NCBI GenBank assembly: GCA_964568805.1
Contig: CAZMRW010000005.1
Coordinates: 1 to 64,000, forward strand
DNA length: 64,000 nt
DNA from: CAZMRW01 sp964568805
Lineage (GTDB): Bacteria > Pseudomonadota > Gammaproteobacteria > Methylococcales > Methylomonadaceae
Direction of reading: 5' to 3'
Notes under the pieces: generated by a model
The model's database searches: none
The model's input: the letters and a program-made list of their open reading frames with translations, nothing else
What the model was told of the DNA's origin: nothing
Translations under genes and position numbers: made by a program
Shown here: piece after piece, positions 18,465-27,625 of the stretch
Layout of the letters: each line of letters starts with the position of its first letter
How positions within the stretch are numbered: the stretch's first letter is position 1

Positions 18465-19064
18465 CTATTCTTCGACCAAATCATCGCGCATTGTTTCAAA
18501 AATAAATTGCAACAGCTTTTCCGCACCGTCGGTCTTGTCGCTGGTTTCCGGCTTTTCAGAGTGCTCGTCCTGATCAGCCAACGCGGCGCTGATTATCGTC
18601 TCGTCGCCATCAGCCGTTACCGTCAACACATAGCTGGACTTGCTGTAGTCGTTCGTCAACAGCGCTGTAAAACTATCGGCAAAAGACGCGTCTTCGGAAA
18701 CATGGCTATCGGCATCGTAAGTGACGTAATAAAGCCCTTTATCGAGTTCTCTATCGGTAATTTCAATGTCGCTTTGTTTCAGCGCCGCATCCAGGGTGTT
18801 CCATGCAAGATCGAAAATCTGTTTGATTTTAATCTGCGGAGGCTTCGAAGTCGTCAAATATACTGTATCGCCCAACCCTTTCTTGATCTTGCTTTTATCG
18901 GGAATCGCGCTGTCGTCGCTTTCACTCTGTTTCGGCGCCGCATAACTTTCCTGCAAGCCCGGAGGCAGTTCCAGATAGGTGGTATCACGGTAAGGCGCTG
19001 GCTCGGTCGCGCCGCAGGATACTAAAACCAGGAAAACTAATAGACTTGTAATGATCAGACGCAT
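18465..19064 (-). CDS. BamC/NlpB-like outer-membrane lipoprotein
   Basis: A 199-residue lipoprotein with a lipobox at LVLVSCG. An N-terminal unstructured segment (TTYLELPPGLQES...) resembles the BamC lasso that binds BamD, and is followed by a single helix-grip-type domain (IKQIFDLAWNTLDAALKQSDIEITDRELDKGLYYVTYD). BamC is an accessory subunit of the beta-barrel assembly machine. Typical BamC has two helix-grip domains and about 340 residues, so this is a short, probably one-domain version. It starts 3 bp after the nit stop, so it belongs to that operon rather than sitting beside dapA as in E. coli. Confidence 0.65.
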   Translation of the reverse strand: MRLIITSLLVFLVLVSCGATEPAPYRDTTYLELPPGLQESYAAPKQSESDDSAIPDKSKIKKGLGDTVYLTTSKPPQIKIKQIFDLAWNTLDAALKQSDIEITDRELDKGLYYVTYDADSHVSEDASFADSFTALLTNDYSKSSYVLTVTADGDETIISAALADQDEHSEKPETSDKTDGAEKLLQFIFETMRDDLVEE

Positions 19065-19067
19065 CGA

Positions 19068-19886
19068 TTATTCACAGAATAAAAGGCGATGATTCAGAAC
19101 CGGAAACGCCGCGCGTACTTTTTCGAGACGTTCAAGGTCTATATCGGCAGAAACAAAACCGCTGCCGGTTTTATAGCAATCCAGCACGACGCCCCAGGGA
19201 TCGATAATCATGCTGTGACCGAAAGTCTTCCGGCCATTGATATGGAAACCGCCCTGATTCGGGGCAATGACATAACAAAGATTTTCAACAGCGCGTGCGC
19301 GAAGCAGCAATTCCCAGTGCGCCGCCCCGGTTTCTGCGGTGAACGCCGATGGTATCACCAGCAAGTCCATCCCCATCCTGGCCATTTTCCGGAAAAACTC
19401 AGGGAATCGTAAATCATAGCAAACGGCAATTCCCATTTTGCCGAACGGCGTTTGCACAACCACGGGTTCATTGCCCGCTTCTATTGAATCCGATTCACGG
19501 TAAACTTCATTGGTTCCGGGAACATTGACATCGAACAGGTGCATTTTGTCGTAACGCGCCACTCTCTCGCCCTGGTCGTTGTATACCAGACATGCAGCCC
19601 TGACTTTATTGTCGTCAGTCGCACTGATCGGAATAGTTCCGCCAACGATCCACACCGCGTATTTTTTAGCGGTTGTGGACAAAAAAGCTTGTATGGGTCC
19701 TGAACCGTCGACTTCCTTGATCTTGATCTTATCCAGTTCATGATGTCCCATCAGGGCAAAGTTTTCCGGTAAGGCCACCAATTTAGCGCCCGTTTTAGCG
19801 GCTTCGGCAATCAGTTTCTCGGCCTCTAGCAAATTCGAACTGATATTTGGACTTGATGCCATTTGAATGGCAACGCATTTACTCAT
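19068..19886 (-). CDS. carbon-nitrogen hydrolase, Nit family
   Basis: A 272-residue nitrilase-superfamily amidase. The catalytic triad is visible: Glu in ALPENFALM, Lys in YDKMHLFDVNVP and Cys in GIAVCYDLRFPEFF. Sequence style and context (between yhdP and tldD) match the bacterial Nit homologues that repair deaminated glutathione, hydrolysing it to alpha-ketoglutarate and cysteinylglycine. That activity is a family inference. It starts 12 bp after the yhdP stop and is followed after 3 bp by the BamC-like gene. Confidence 0.92.
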   Translation of the reverse strand: MSKCVAIQMASSPNISSNLLEAEKLIAEAAKTGAKLVALPENFALMGHHELDKIKIKEVDGSGPIQAFLSTTAKKYAVWIVGGTIPISATDDNKVRAACLVYNDQGERVARYDKMHLFDVNVPGTNEVYRESDSIEAGNEPVVVQTPFGKMGIAVCYDLRFPEFFRKMARMGMDLLVIPSAFTAETGAAHWELLLRARAVENLCYVIAPNQGGFHINGRKTFGHSMIIDPWGVVLDCYKTGSGFVSADIDLERLEKVRAAFPVLNHRLLFCE

Positions 19887-19898
19887 CTTATCTCTCTT

Positions 19899-22800
19899 TT
19901 ATTGTGAATCACTTTGTTTAAGCCAGGAAAAATCGGTAATGCCATACCAGGTTTTTTGCAGCAATCCGTCGTTTTCATGCAGTGAACTGATTTGCGCGTT
20001 ATCCCAACTGCCTTTTACCAGATACTGGGAACCAAAAAAGAACCCTTCATGCTCGGCACCGGTCAAGGATTTGGCAACCAACGCTGCGACTTTACCCATA
20101 ATTGTACCAGCAATAGGCACGGCATCCGCACTTTTTGGCGCAACGTTGACCACATGATCGACGGTGCGGTTAACCAGGTCTGTATCTCCGGAAATAGAGA
20201 TTTTCGCCGGAACCGAGTCAACCACAAGATTATGGGTGACGGCCTTGCCTTTTGCCAAATCGAATCGGCCCTTGATACTGTTAAATGTCAGACCTTCTTC
20301 AAATATGTCACTAAAATCGAGTTGCAACCGTTTTATCCACTGAGCCATGGCCAGGATGCCCAGAATTCTGCCGAATCCGGGCTCAATACTCAGGATACGG
20401 CCGCTAGCTAAATTGACATCCAGTTGACCCTGCAAATCATTCAATGCAAATTGATAGGGCGGCGCCTGCCATTTTAAGGCAAAGTCAATCACACCGCTGG
20501 TTTCGGTCAGATTACTGCTGATCCCCAGGGAGGAGAACAATCGTCCCGGTTTCAGTATATCCAAACGACCATTCAATTGCGTCAGTGACGCTTTCCCGGT
20601 TACGTTCCAGTCGCCGGTCATCGACAGTTTTTGATCGTTACCGGTCAACTCCAGCCGTTTTAAGTGCAAACCCTCCGGACTGCGTTCGGTTTCCATCATA
20701 AACTTTCCCAACGAGGCAGATTCCCAAAGGGTCCTTTCGCTGCTCACGGTCAATAATGGAAAAAATTCCGGCGCTGACTCTGTTTCTGTCCTGCCGTCTT
20801 TTTCCTTTAACATGGTTAACGCGGAAATGTTCAGAGTATCGAGGTTTAGTAGGATTCTGCCGTTTCCTTTCGGATTAACCGGAAGCTTGAGTTTCCCTGT
20901 TGCAATCTTGCTGTTTATCGTTCCGCTCCACGCATCGCCATCACGATGCAGCGCCAGATCCAGACGACCTATTTCCGAATTGTGCCAAAGAGCCTGTTTG
21001 CTGCGAACGGCTATCTCCCTGATATCGGCGCTATTGCCGTCCATCTTTTCATCGGTCAATGACATCCCGATCCAGTCTTGCAATGCCAGTTGATCCCGGT
21101 TAATCTCAAACTTGATGCCCGCTTCCTGTCTTTGGGCAACAGTGCCTGTACCCAGCAGAATATGGCCGGAATAAATCTTCTGTTGCTTGACATCGATGTT
21201 GACGGCTGCCTTAAGATTGCCGTCGTAATTCAATTCAACCGGCAACATAAATTTATCGGCCAGATTAAACGTCAGCGCCATAGATTTTTGCTGTTCTTTA
21301 CTCTTGGCCAATATGTCTGGCAAATTCAGGGCGATACCGGTTAAATTTGACTGGGCATAGAGTTCCGGCACTCCCTCGTCATAAGGCAGGCTTAACTGCA
21401 ATTGATAATCCGTCGCGCCCTCGGCGTATTGCCACCAGGGCATTTTGAACTGCGTCTGGAGATCCTCGATTCCGGCGCGTCCGGCTACGTTGACCAGCGT
21501 TTTTCCATCGACGCTTTTGACATTGACCTGAATCGGATGCCCCAAAGCGTGTGCATCAATGGTGTCGCTATAGACTCCCTGTTCGTTGAATCTGATCAGT
21601 CCGGTCACTTGGCTGACCGGCAAATCCAGCGAATTTATCTTTAATCGTGCTTTATTCAACTGCGCCGAACCATCGACTTTAGTGATCGCATCGGTACCTA
21701 ATGGAATTTTCATATCCAGTTTGACCTGGGTTATCCCCGCCGGAAAGGTCGCATCCAGCAGCTTGTCAACCTGCGCTCTCAACGGGGTTTGCTGCAAAAA
21801 GCCTAAAGCATGACCGATTTCTCCTTCCAATTCGCCCTGAATCAGCAACTGATCGCTATTACCCAGAGACGGAATGGCAATTTTCGCCTGCCTGATATTA
21901 ACGTTATGGCTTGATCCCTGCGTCAGAGCGCCGGTTAAACTGCCCTGGCTAAATAAAATTTCGCCAGCGACATCGCTAACATGCGGCCATGAGGGATGAT
22001 ATTCAAGCTCAAGCCGGTCCAGATCGAACCGGCTCTCAAAAACGCCGGAGCCATCGTTAAAAGGATAATCTTTCAGTTTTCCGTAGAACAACAGGCCGCC
22101 ATTGGCTACATGCCCGTTAACAAAGGCATGATCAAGCCAATTGACCACATCCGGATTCATTATCTTTGCCGGCAGAAAATGCGGGATCTGACTGGCGTTA
22201 TCCATGGCGAACGCGCTTTGCAAGTCCATAAATGTTTGTCCGTCAGCCTTTCCAATGTTGAGGCGCAATCGGTTTTTGCTCTTAAAACTCATGGCATCCA
22301 GTTCAATCAGCGAACTGTAGACCGCCCATTCATCTTCTCTCTGAATCCAGCTTAACGCCCCATCCAATCTGTCGATGGCCAGCGGCGTCCGAAAAAGATC
22401 GGATGTCAAAACCGCACCCCTGCTCGCCAGACGGACCATGCCCTGTTTCTCGTTGCCATGGATTTGGCCGCTTAAATTTTCCATCCCTGGAAAAGAGAAC
22501 ATCGAGGCCGCGCTTAGGTTGGAAAACTGTCCGTTGACGGCAATCGCTTTATCATCAGGCACGGCAAACAACGAAAAATCGCTAAGCACACCGTTTGGCT
22601 GAATTTGTCTCAATAATTTCCCATTTTCTTCGGATGACGGAATAAAAAACTGCGTAACAAGGGATGTTTCCTGCAAATCGAGAGTATCGGCATAAAGCGC
22701 AATTTGCTTTATCGGGTCAGTATCCGACCGCCATCCGGCGACACTGAAAATGGCGTTCGGCCATTTTCTGGTTTTACCGCTGGAAACGCCTGGCGTTTCC

Positions 22801-23738
22801 ATCAACAGCTGCTTGACATCAAGCTGCCAACGCCGGTCGGTCAATCTTAACTGAAATCGGCCGTTCAGATGCTCAACCGGAAATGCTCCTGTATCCGGTC
22901 TTTCGAGTTTCAAATTGTTTATTTGCACCAGCCCATTGAGCGAGGCTAATTTTGAATGTCGCCATTCGCCCCAGATACTGAAATCCCCGCTACCCGATTT
23001 AACATTGACCGCAAGGGGCAAATCGACCGTCACCCACTCGGGCAACTGGATATTCTCGCCTTCAAGATAGATATTGCCGTGAGTGTCCGCAGGCTCAAAA
23101 ACATTGCCGTTAACGTCCATTGAAACCCTGAGGGTGTCGCCATATTTTTTCGGTAGCGGCATCAGAATATTAATGCGATGCCGCCCGTTTTCGTTGATAA
23201 CAGCCATATCCACCGATTTGAACATCAGCGAACGGCCGTTTTTTTGTTCATCCTGCCAAGTAATGTCGCTATCCAGCACTTCGTATTTTCCGCCCTGCAG
23301 CAACCATAGCGGTTTGCTGTCGCCGGCTTTCAAACCGACAATGGCAAAACTGCCGTCGGGTTTACGGTGAATGGACAACTTGGCGCCTACCAGGGTAACC
23401 CAGGAAGACGCCAGCAACTGCCTGTTGACCAGCATGGTAAGCAAATCTATGCCCACCCTTATCTCTTTCAGCGAAATGGCCGTATTATTTTGCGATACAT
23501 TGTCGGAAGCAATATCGATGTCGGTAAGCACCAGTTCCGGGCTAAATCCGCGCATGGTCGCCCTTAAGCGGCCTATGGTGACAGGCGCATCGAGAACCTC
23601 TCCGATACGAACGGCCAATCTGGACTTGTATCCTTCAATGCCGATTAACGCCAGGCGGATACCGGTCATCCCAATTGCCGTAGCAATCAATCCCCAGAAA
23701 ATGAGATGGCGTGTCGCACGGGTAAAATGATGGATCAT
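19899..23738 (-). CDS. yhdP: YhdP family AsmA-like phospholipid transporter
   Basis: A very large (1279 residue) envelope protein with one N-terminal membrane anchor (LIFWGLIATAIGMTGIRLALI). The periplasmic region of repeated beta-rich segments follows the AsmA-like/DUF3971 pattern, ending in an AsmA_2-type C-terminus (GRILSIEPGFGRILGILAM...). In E. coli, YhdP, TamB and YdbH form bridges that carry phospholipids from inner to outer membrane. Length, topology and position between rng and nit all match. The start is 158 bp after the rng stop, across an intergenic stretch with two blocks of heptameric repeats. Confidence 0.93.
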   Translation of the reverse strand: MIHHFTRATRHLIFWGLIATAIGMTGIRLALIGIEGYKSRLAVRIGEVLDAPVTIGRLRATMRGFSPELVLTDIDIASDNVSQNNTAISLKEIRVGIDLLTMLVNRQLLASSWVTLVGAKLSIHRKPDGSFAIVGLKAGDSKPLWLLQGGKYEVLDSDITWQDEQKNGRSLMFKSVDMAVINENGRHRINILMPLPKKYGDTLRVSMDVNGNVFEPADTHGNIYLEGENIQLPEWVTVDLPLAVNVKSGSGDFSIWGEWRHSKLASLNGLVQINNLKLERPDTGAFPVEHLNGRFQLRLTDRRWQLDVKQLLMETPGVSSGKTRKWPNAIFSVAGWRSDTDPIKQIALYADTLDLQETSLVTQFFIPSSEENGKLLRQIQPNGVLSDFSLFAVPDDKAIAVNGQFSNLSAASMFSFPGMENLSGQIHGNEKQGMVRLASRGAVLTSDLFRTPLAIDRLDGALSWIQREDEWAVYSSLIELDAMSFKSKNRLRLNIGKADGQTFMDLQSAFAMDNASQIPHFLPAKIMNPDVVNWLDHAFVNGHVANGGLLFYGKLKDYPFNDGSGVFESRFDLDRLELEYHPSWPHVSDVAGEILFSQGSLTGALTQGSSHNVNIRQAKIAIPSLGNSDQLLIQGELEGEIGHALGFLQQTPLRAQVDKLLDATFPAGITQVKLDMKIPLGTDAITKVDGSAQLNKARLKINSLDLPVSQVTGLIRFNEQGVYSDTIDAHALGHPIQVNVKSVDGKTLVNVAGRAGIEDLQTQFKMPWWQYAEGATDYQLQLSLPYDEGVPELYAQSNLTGIALNLPDILAKSKEQQKSMALTFNLADKFMLPVELNYDGNLKAAVNIDVKQQKIYSGHILLGTGTVAQRQEAGIKFEINRDQLALQDWIGMSLTDEKMDGNSADIREIAVRSKQALWHNSEIGRLDLALHRDGDAWSGTINSKIATGKLKLPVNPKGNGRILLNLDTLNISALTMLKEKDGRTETESAPEFFPLLTVSSERTLWESASLGKFMMETERSPEGLHLKRLELTGNDQKLSMTGDWNVTGKASLTQLNGRLDILKPGRLFSSLGISSNLTETSGVIDFALKWQAPPYQFALNDLQGQLDVNLASGRILSIEPGFGRILGILAMAQWIKRLQLDFSDIFEEGLTFNSIKGRFDLAKGKAVTHNLVVDSVPAKISISGDTDLVNRTVDHVVNVAPKSADAVPIAGTIMGKVAALVAKSLTGAEHEGFFFGSQYLVKGSWDNAQISSLHENDGLLQKTWYGITDFSWLKQSDSQ

Positions 23739-23750
23739 GCAAGCAGGCTA

Positions 23751-23799
23751 AAGGCGCAAGGCGTAAGGTAAAAGGCGCGATGCATAAGGTGTAAGAGAT
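23751..23799 (+). repeat. degenerate 7-bp tandem repeats, forward block
   Basis: Seven consecutive heptamers starting at 23751 read AAGGCGC, AAGGCGT, AAGGTAA, AAGGCGC, GATGCAT, AAGGTGT, AAGAGAT. The consensus is AAGGYRN. They lie just upstream of yhdP and form an inverted arrangement with the block at 23869-23896. Confidence 0.75.
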
Positions 23800-23868
23800 A
23801 AAATTTAGAACTCAGCATTAGAACCGTTGACATTAAACTTTATGATAACCAGACCGCAAGCAGCTCTC

Positions 23869-23896
23869 TTTTGCCTTGTACCTTGTAAATTGCACC
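23869..23896 (-). repeat. degenerate 7-bp tandem repeats, reverse block
   Basis: On the minus strand the heptamers GGTGCAA, TTTACAA, GGTACAA, GGCAAAA follow directly after the rng stop codon. Their GGYNNAA consensus matches the forward block at 23751-23799, in opposite orientation, about 70 bp away. Together they may form an RNA hairpin between rng and yhdP or be a mobile or replication-slippage remnant. Confidence 0.7.
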
Positions 23897-25351
23897 TTAC
23901 AACAAAACCACATCGTACTGTTCCTGATTATATTCTGTCTCCGCCCTGAACTTGATTTGCACACTTAGAAAGGCTTCCAGTTCCGCCAGCATATCGGCCT
24001 CTTCATCCAAAAGCATTTCCACCACTTCATTGGAAGCCAGCACCAGTAATTTTTTCACCTTATATAAACGGACTTCCCTAATGATCTCCCGGAATATTTC
24101 CAGACACATGGTTTCCGCCGTTTTCAATACACCCCGTCCGCCGCAGGCCTTACAGGGTTCGCACAGAATATGCTCCAGGCTTTCCCGGGTGCGTTTCCGA
24201 GTCATTTCGACCAGTCCCAGCACAGAAACCTCGGTGATTTTGGTCTTCGCATGATCTTTTTCGAGGTTACGCTCCAGCGCCTGCAACACTTGTTTTTTGT
24301 GCTCTTCGCTTTGCATGTCGATAAAATCGATAATAATGATGCCGCCCAGATTTCTCAGCCTGAGCTGTCTGGCAATGGTCTGAGCCGCTTCCAGATTGGT
24401 TTTGAAGATGGTTTCTTCCAGATTGCGGCCACTGACATAACCGCCGGTATTGACATCGACCGTCGTCATCGCCTCGGTCTGGTCGAATACCAGATGCCCG
24501 CCTGATTTGAGTTTGACCTTTCGTTCCAACGCTTTTTGAATTTCATTTTCGACATTATAAATATCGAATACCGGACATTCTCCTGAGTAATGTTCGATGA
24601 CCGGCACGATTTCGGGCACAAACACCTCGGCAAACTCAACCAGGCGATGAAAAGTTTCCGTGGAATCCACCCGCACCCGTTCTATCCCTTCTTTATACAA
24701 ATCCCTCAAGGTCCGGATGCTCAGCGGCAAGTCCTTGTGAATAAACTGTTTTACCTTGGCGCTGGAAATTTTAGCCGATATGGACCCCCATAATTTTAAC
24801 AAGAAGGTCATATCGGCGATCAGTACCGATTCATCGACGCATTCAGCCGCTGTTCTCGCGATAAAACCGCCGCATTTATACTCCTGCCTGAACTCCTCTA
24901 GACAGGCTTTCAAACGTGTTCGTTCCTCTTCGCATTCAATCCGGTGCGACACGCCGGAATTGCTCGCATAAGGCATATAAACCTGATACCGCGACGGAAT
25001 CGATATTTCCGTGGTCAATCGTGCGCCTTTACTGCCTATCGGGTCCTTGACGACCTGCACGACGATGTGCTGACCTTCATACAGATAATGTTCAATATTT
25101 TCCGAGCCTTTTTTTTCCAATTCCTTGCTGCACAAATCGGACAGATGGAGAAATGCCGCCCTGGACAGGCCGATATCGACAAATGCCGCCTGCATCCCCG
25201 GCAAGACCCGACATACTTCGCCTTTATAGATATTGCCGACCAATCCTCGTTGCCGGCTACGTTCGATGATGAGTTCCTGCAGTATGCCGTTCTCTATGAC
25301 GGCAACCCGTGTTTCAGGGGGAGTAACATTGATTAAAATTTCTTCACTCAT
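23897..25351 (-). CDS. rng: ribonuclease G
   Basis: RNase G is a 5'-end-dependent endoribonuclease that matures 16S rRNA and turns over mRNAs. The N-terminal S1-like domain (GNIYKGEVCRVLPGMQAAFVDIGLSRAAFLH), the DNase-I-like catalytic core with metal-binding aspartates (TVDVNTGGYVSG and IIIDFIDM), and the zinc-link cysteines (CEPCKACGGRG) are present. It lacks the long RNase E tail; 484 residues is normal for RNase G. The ATG overlaps the maf stop by 4 bp, as in the usual maf-rng operon. Confidence 0.97.
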   Translation of the reverse strand: MSEEILINVTPPETRVAVIENGILQELIIERSRQRGLVGNIYKGEVCRVLPGMQAAFVDIGLSRAAFLHLSDLCSKELEKKGSENIEHYLYEGQHIVVQVVKDPIGSKGARLTTEISIPSRYQVYMPYASNSGVSHRIECEEERTRLKACLEEFRQEYKCGGFIARTAAECVDESVLIADMTFLLKLWGSISAKISSAKVKQFIHKDLPLSIRTLRDLYKEGIERVRVDSTETFHRLVEFAEVFVPEIVPVIEHYSGECPVFDIYNVENEIQKALERKVKLKSGGHLVFDQTEAMTTVDVNTGGYVSGRNLEETIFKTNLEAAQTIARQLRLRNLGGIIIIDFIDMQSEEHKKQVLQALERNLEKDHAKTKITEVSVLGLVEMTRKRTRESLEHILCEPCKACGGRGVLKTAETMCLEIFREIIREVRLYKVKKLLVLASNEVVEMLLDEEADMLAELEAFLSVQIKFRAETEYNQEQYDVVLL

Positions 25352-25926
25352 TTGAAAAGATTTATTCCTTGTTTTGCTAAAATCTGGGCAGTTTCAAATA
25401 AAGGCAGGCCCATCACGCCGGAATAACTGCCGTTAATCGACTCCACAAAAAGGCTGCCCAATCCTTGAATCGCATAGCCGCCCGCTTTATCGGCCGGTTC
25501 GCCACAGTGCCAATAAGCCAGCATTTCCCGATCGGTCAGGGTTCTGAAGGCGACGTCCGTGATACTGAGCGCCTGCCAATGCTGACGCCCCCTGAACGAA
25601 ACCGCACTATAAACCTGATGGGTAAGACCCGACAACTGCCTCAACATGTCGATGGCATCGTCCTTATCCCTGGGCTTGCCCATAATCCGCTTGCCCAATA
25701 CCACCGCGGTATCCGCCGCCAATACCGGCATTCCGGATTCGCTGCTTCGTAACAGACAGGCCGCCGATTTTTCGGATGCTATTCGAAAAACATAATCCCC
25801 GGGCTCTTCATTCGGCAGCGGCGTTTCATCGATAGCTACAGGAATGACCGTATAACTGACCTTGATCTGATCCAACAGTTCCTGTCTTCGGGGAGAAGCG
25901 GAAGCAAGAATTATCCGGTCTGTCAT
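25348..25926 (-). CDS. maf: Maf nucleotide pyrophosphatase (YhdE type)
   Basis: Maf proteins hydrolyse non-canonical or dTTP/UTP nucleotides to monophosphates and influence septum formation. The N-terminal ASASPRR substrate loop, the acidic AADTAVVLG motif and the GGYAIQGLGSLFVESINGSYSGVMGLP C-terminal half are visible. I use the ATG at 25926, giving 192 residues beginning MTDRIILASAS. A longer frame upstream runs into rlmH and has no homology. The start overlaps the rlmH stop by one base (TAATG), and the gene overlaps rng, so all three are coupled. Confidence 0.95.
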   Translation of the reverse strand: MTDRIILASASPRRQELLDQIKVSYTVIPVAIDETPLPNEEPGDYVFRIASEKSAACLLRSSESGMPVLAADTAVVLGKRIMGKPRDKDDAIDMLRQLSGLTHQVYSAVSFRGRQHWQALSITDVAFRTLTDREMLAYWHCGEPADKAGGYAIQGLGSLFVESINGSYSGVMGLPLFETAQILAKQGINLFK

Positions 25927-26393
25927 TAACGGTGGTAAGGATGGTTGTGGAGAATACTCCAGGCGCGATAAATCTGTTCGGCCACGACGATACGCACCAA
26001 AGGATGCGGGAAAGTCAGCCTTGACAGGCTCCATGATTCACGCGCGCTAAGCTTGGCTGCATCGGACAATCCTTCCGGTCCGCCCACCAACAGCGCAATA
26101 TGTTGTCCGCTTTCCAGCCAGCGTTTCAACGCTGATGCCAATTCGGGCGTCGACCAGGATTTGCCGGCGAGATCCAGCGCCACGCTATGGACACCTTGCG
26201 GAACGGCGGCCAGCATCCTGTCGCCCTCCTCCCTGACTATCCTGGCAATATCGCTGTTTTTACCGCGGCTTCCCGGAACAATTTCCTTGAGGATCAATTC
26301 GCATTCTCTGGGTAAGCGCTTGGCATATTCCTGGTAACCCTGCTCCACCCAAGCAGGCATCCGGTTGCCGATTGAAATCAGATGTATTTGCAT
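25926..26393 (-). CDS. rlmH: 23S rRNA (pseudouridine1915-N3)-methyltransferase RlmH
   Basis: A 155-residue SPOUT-class methyltransferase that modifies pseudouridine 1915 in helix 69 of 23S rRNA. The knot-forming LLVGGPEGL loop and the terminal LVRIVVAEQIYRAWSILHNHPYHR are diagnostic. It heads the minus-strand run rlmH-maf-rng-yhdP-nit-bamC-like-tldD-pmbA. The usual upstream partners rsfS and nadD are absent here; nearly 300 bp of sequence without a gene separate it from the toxin-antitoxin remnant. Confidence 0.98.
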   Translation of the reverse strand: MQIHLISIGNRMPAWVEQGYQEYAKRLPRECELILKEIVPGSRGKNSDIARIVREEGDRMLAAVPQGVHSVALDLAGKSWSTPELASALKRWLESGQHIALLVGGPEGLSDAAKLSARESWSLSRLTFPHPLVRIVVAEQIYRAWSILHNHPYHR

Positions 26394-26688
26394 ACGTTCA
26401 GGATACAGAGAACAGGCGATTGTTGCAATCCGCCGATTGTTACAACGCCCAGGATGGCCGGTGCAAACCGGTTGGCGAAAGGGATAGGCGCATCTGGCCC
26501 GCCTGCTGCAAACTGATTGACAATGACGCTAATAATGAATAGATAAAATGGCTTCCGTGATGAAAGCGGCGACAGTCTGCTATCAAGCGGTCGTTTTCTT
26601 ATAGTTCTTAGTTTTAGGGCAATAAGGCCGGATTAGTTGCGCAGAGCATCATTCCGATCCAAAGCTTGATAGATTGCTTTGCTTGCTA
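26394..26688. other. intergenic region without a visible gene
   Basis: About 295 bp between rlmH and the broken vapC. I see no coding frame, RNA gene or clear hairpin. It should contain the promoter of the rlmH operon, but I cannot place one with confidence. Confidence 0.4.
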
Positions 26689-27102
26689 TCAAAGTTGTTC
26701 TACCCGTAAACCGGAGTTAGCAGCCGCATCACATTGACGTTTATCGGCAGAAATAAAGATATCGGCTTTTAGTGCTATGGCGCTTCCAATGTGCAGCGCA
26801 TCTATCCCTCGCAAGACATTTTTTTCCAGGCTGAAAATGGTTCGATGCAACACCTCCGGATTTAAATCACAAACCACAATGTCTTCAATATCAAAAAGCA
26901 AAGAGGATTTTAGCTGTCGATACTGTTGATCATCCATGCGTCCTTCCCGACGTAAGCGGCAAAATGCAGATATTATTTCTGCTAATGCGATACCGGATAA
27001 TCCTATTTCTGTAGCTTGATCGCACCAGGCCAACACAACAGCGGTATTGGCTTCCTGAAACTAACGCGTTAAAAATGCAGAAGAATCGAAAAAGACTCGC
27101 AT
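26689..27102 (-). pseudogene. VapC-type PIN toxin gene interrupted by an in-frame stop
   Basis: Read from the ATG at 27102, the frame gives MRVFFDSSAFLTR, then TAG (27063-27061), then FQEANTAVVLAWCDQ and an intact PIN domain to 26689. VapC proteins usually have Tyr or Phe at this point (KRY or KRF followed by E), so a single substitution from TAT or TAC explains the stop. Acidic residues of the nuclease site remain: Asp6, Glu in ALAEIISAF, Asp in LRGIDALHIG and ISADK. Without read-through the product lacks the first catalytic Asp. The start overlaps the antitoxin stop by one base. Confidence 0.88.
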
Positions 27103-27329
27103 CAGCCAGCCGTTTCGCGTTCTTCAAGGATTAAGCGACTGGCGGAAACGCCAACTAACGCCAATGGCTGTGCTGTCCGCCGTTTCCATGAAGGTAAATC
27201 AGGATTTACCGGCACTATGTCCGCAATGGGTTTTCCGTTGCGTAGTACACGCACGGATTCACCTCTCTCAACAAGATCGAAGTATTGCTTGGCATGGTTT
27301 CGAACTTCGGTAAAAGTAGCCTGTTTCAT
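27102..27329 (-). CDS. Phd/YefM-family antitoxin
   Basis: A 75-residue antitoxin beginning MKQATFTEVRNHAKQYFDLV, the Phd/YefM DNA-binding fold, followed by GESVRVLRNGKPIADIVP and a C-terminal toxin-binding tail (SASRLILEERETAG). An upstream in-frame ATG at 27350 would add seven unrelated residues; the ATG at 27329 fits the family. Paired with the adjacent PIN toxin gene it forms a type II module, but the toxin is broken, so the antitoxin is probably a relic or may still repress its own promoter. Confidence 0.9.
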   Translation of the reverse strand: MKQATFTEVRNHAKQYFDLVERGESVRVLRNGKPIADIVPVNPDLPSWKRRTAQPLALVGVSASRLILEERETAG

Positions 27330-27625
27330 AATGCATCCTGGAATGTACAAAATAATGTAATTATATCTGTTTTATTTTGTTTCCATGAATTTATCCTGAT
27401 TATCTCAACGGTATAAGATTTTACATTCGGGATGAACATTAAGAAAAAATGACAAAATTTTCACGCTGTTTAGCCGCTATGCCTCCTATGGTTTTCGATA
27501 TGCGCTTTATATGATGGCCATTTTCATGTTAGCAGCCGGGGAGATTGCGATTTGAATGAGTAGACTTCCTTGTCACAAAATTGAAGAGGCCCTAAAGATA
27601 AACTGGACACATATATGGACTCCTC

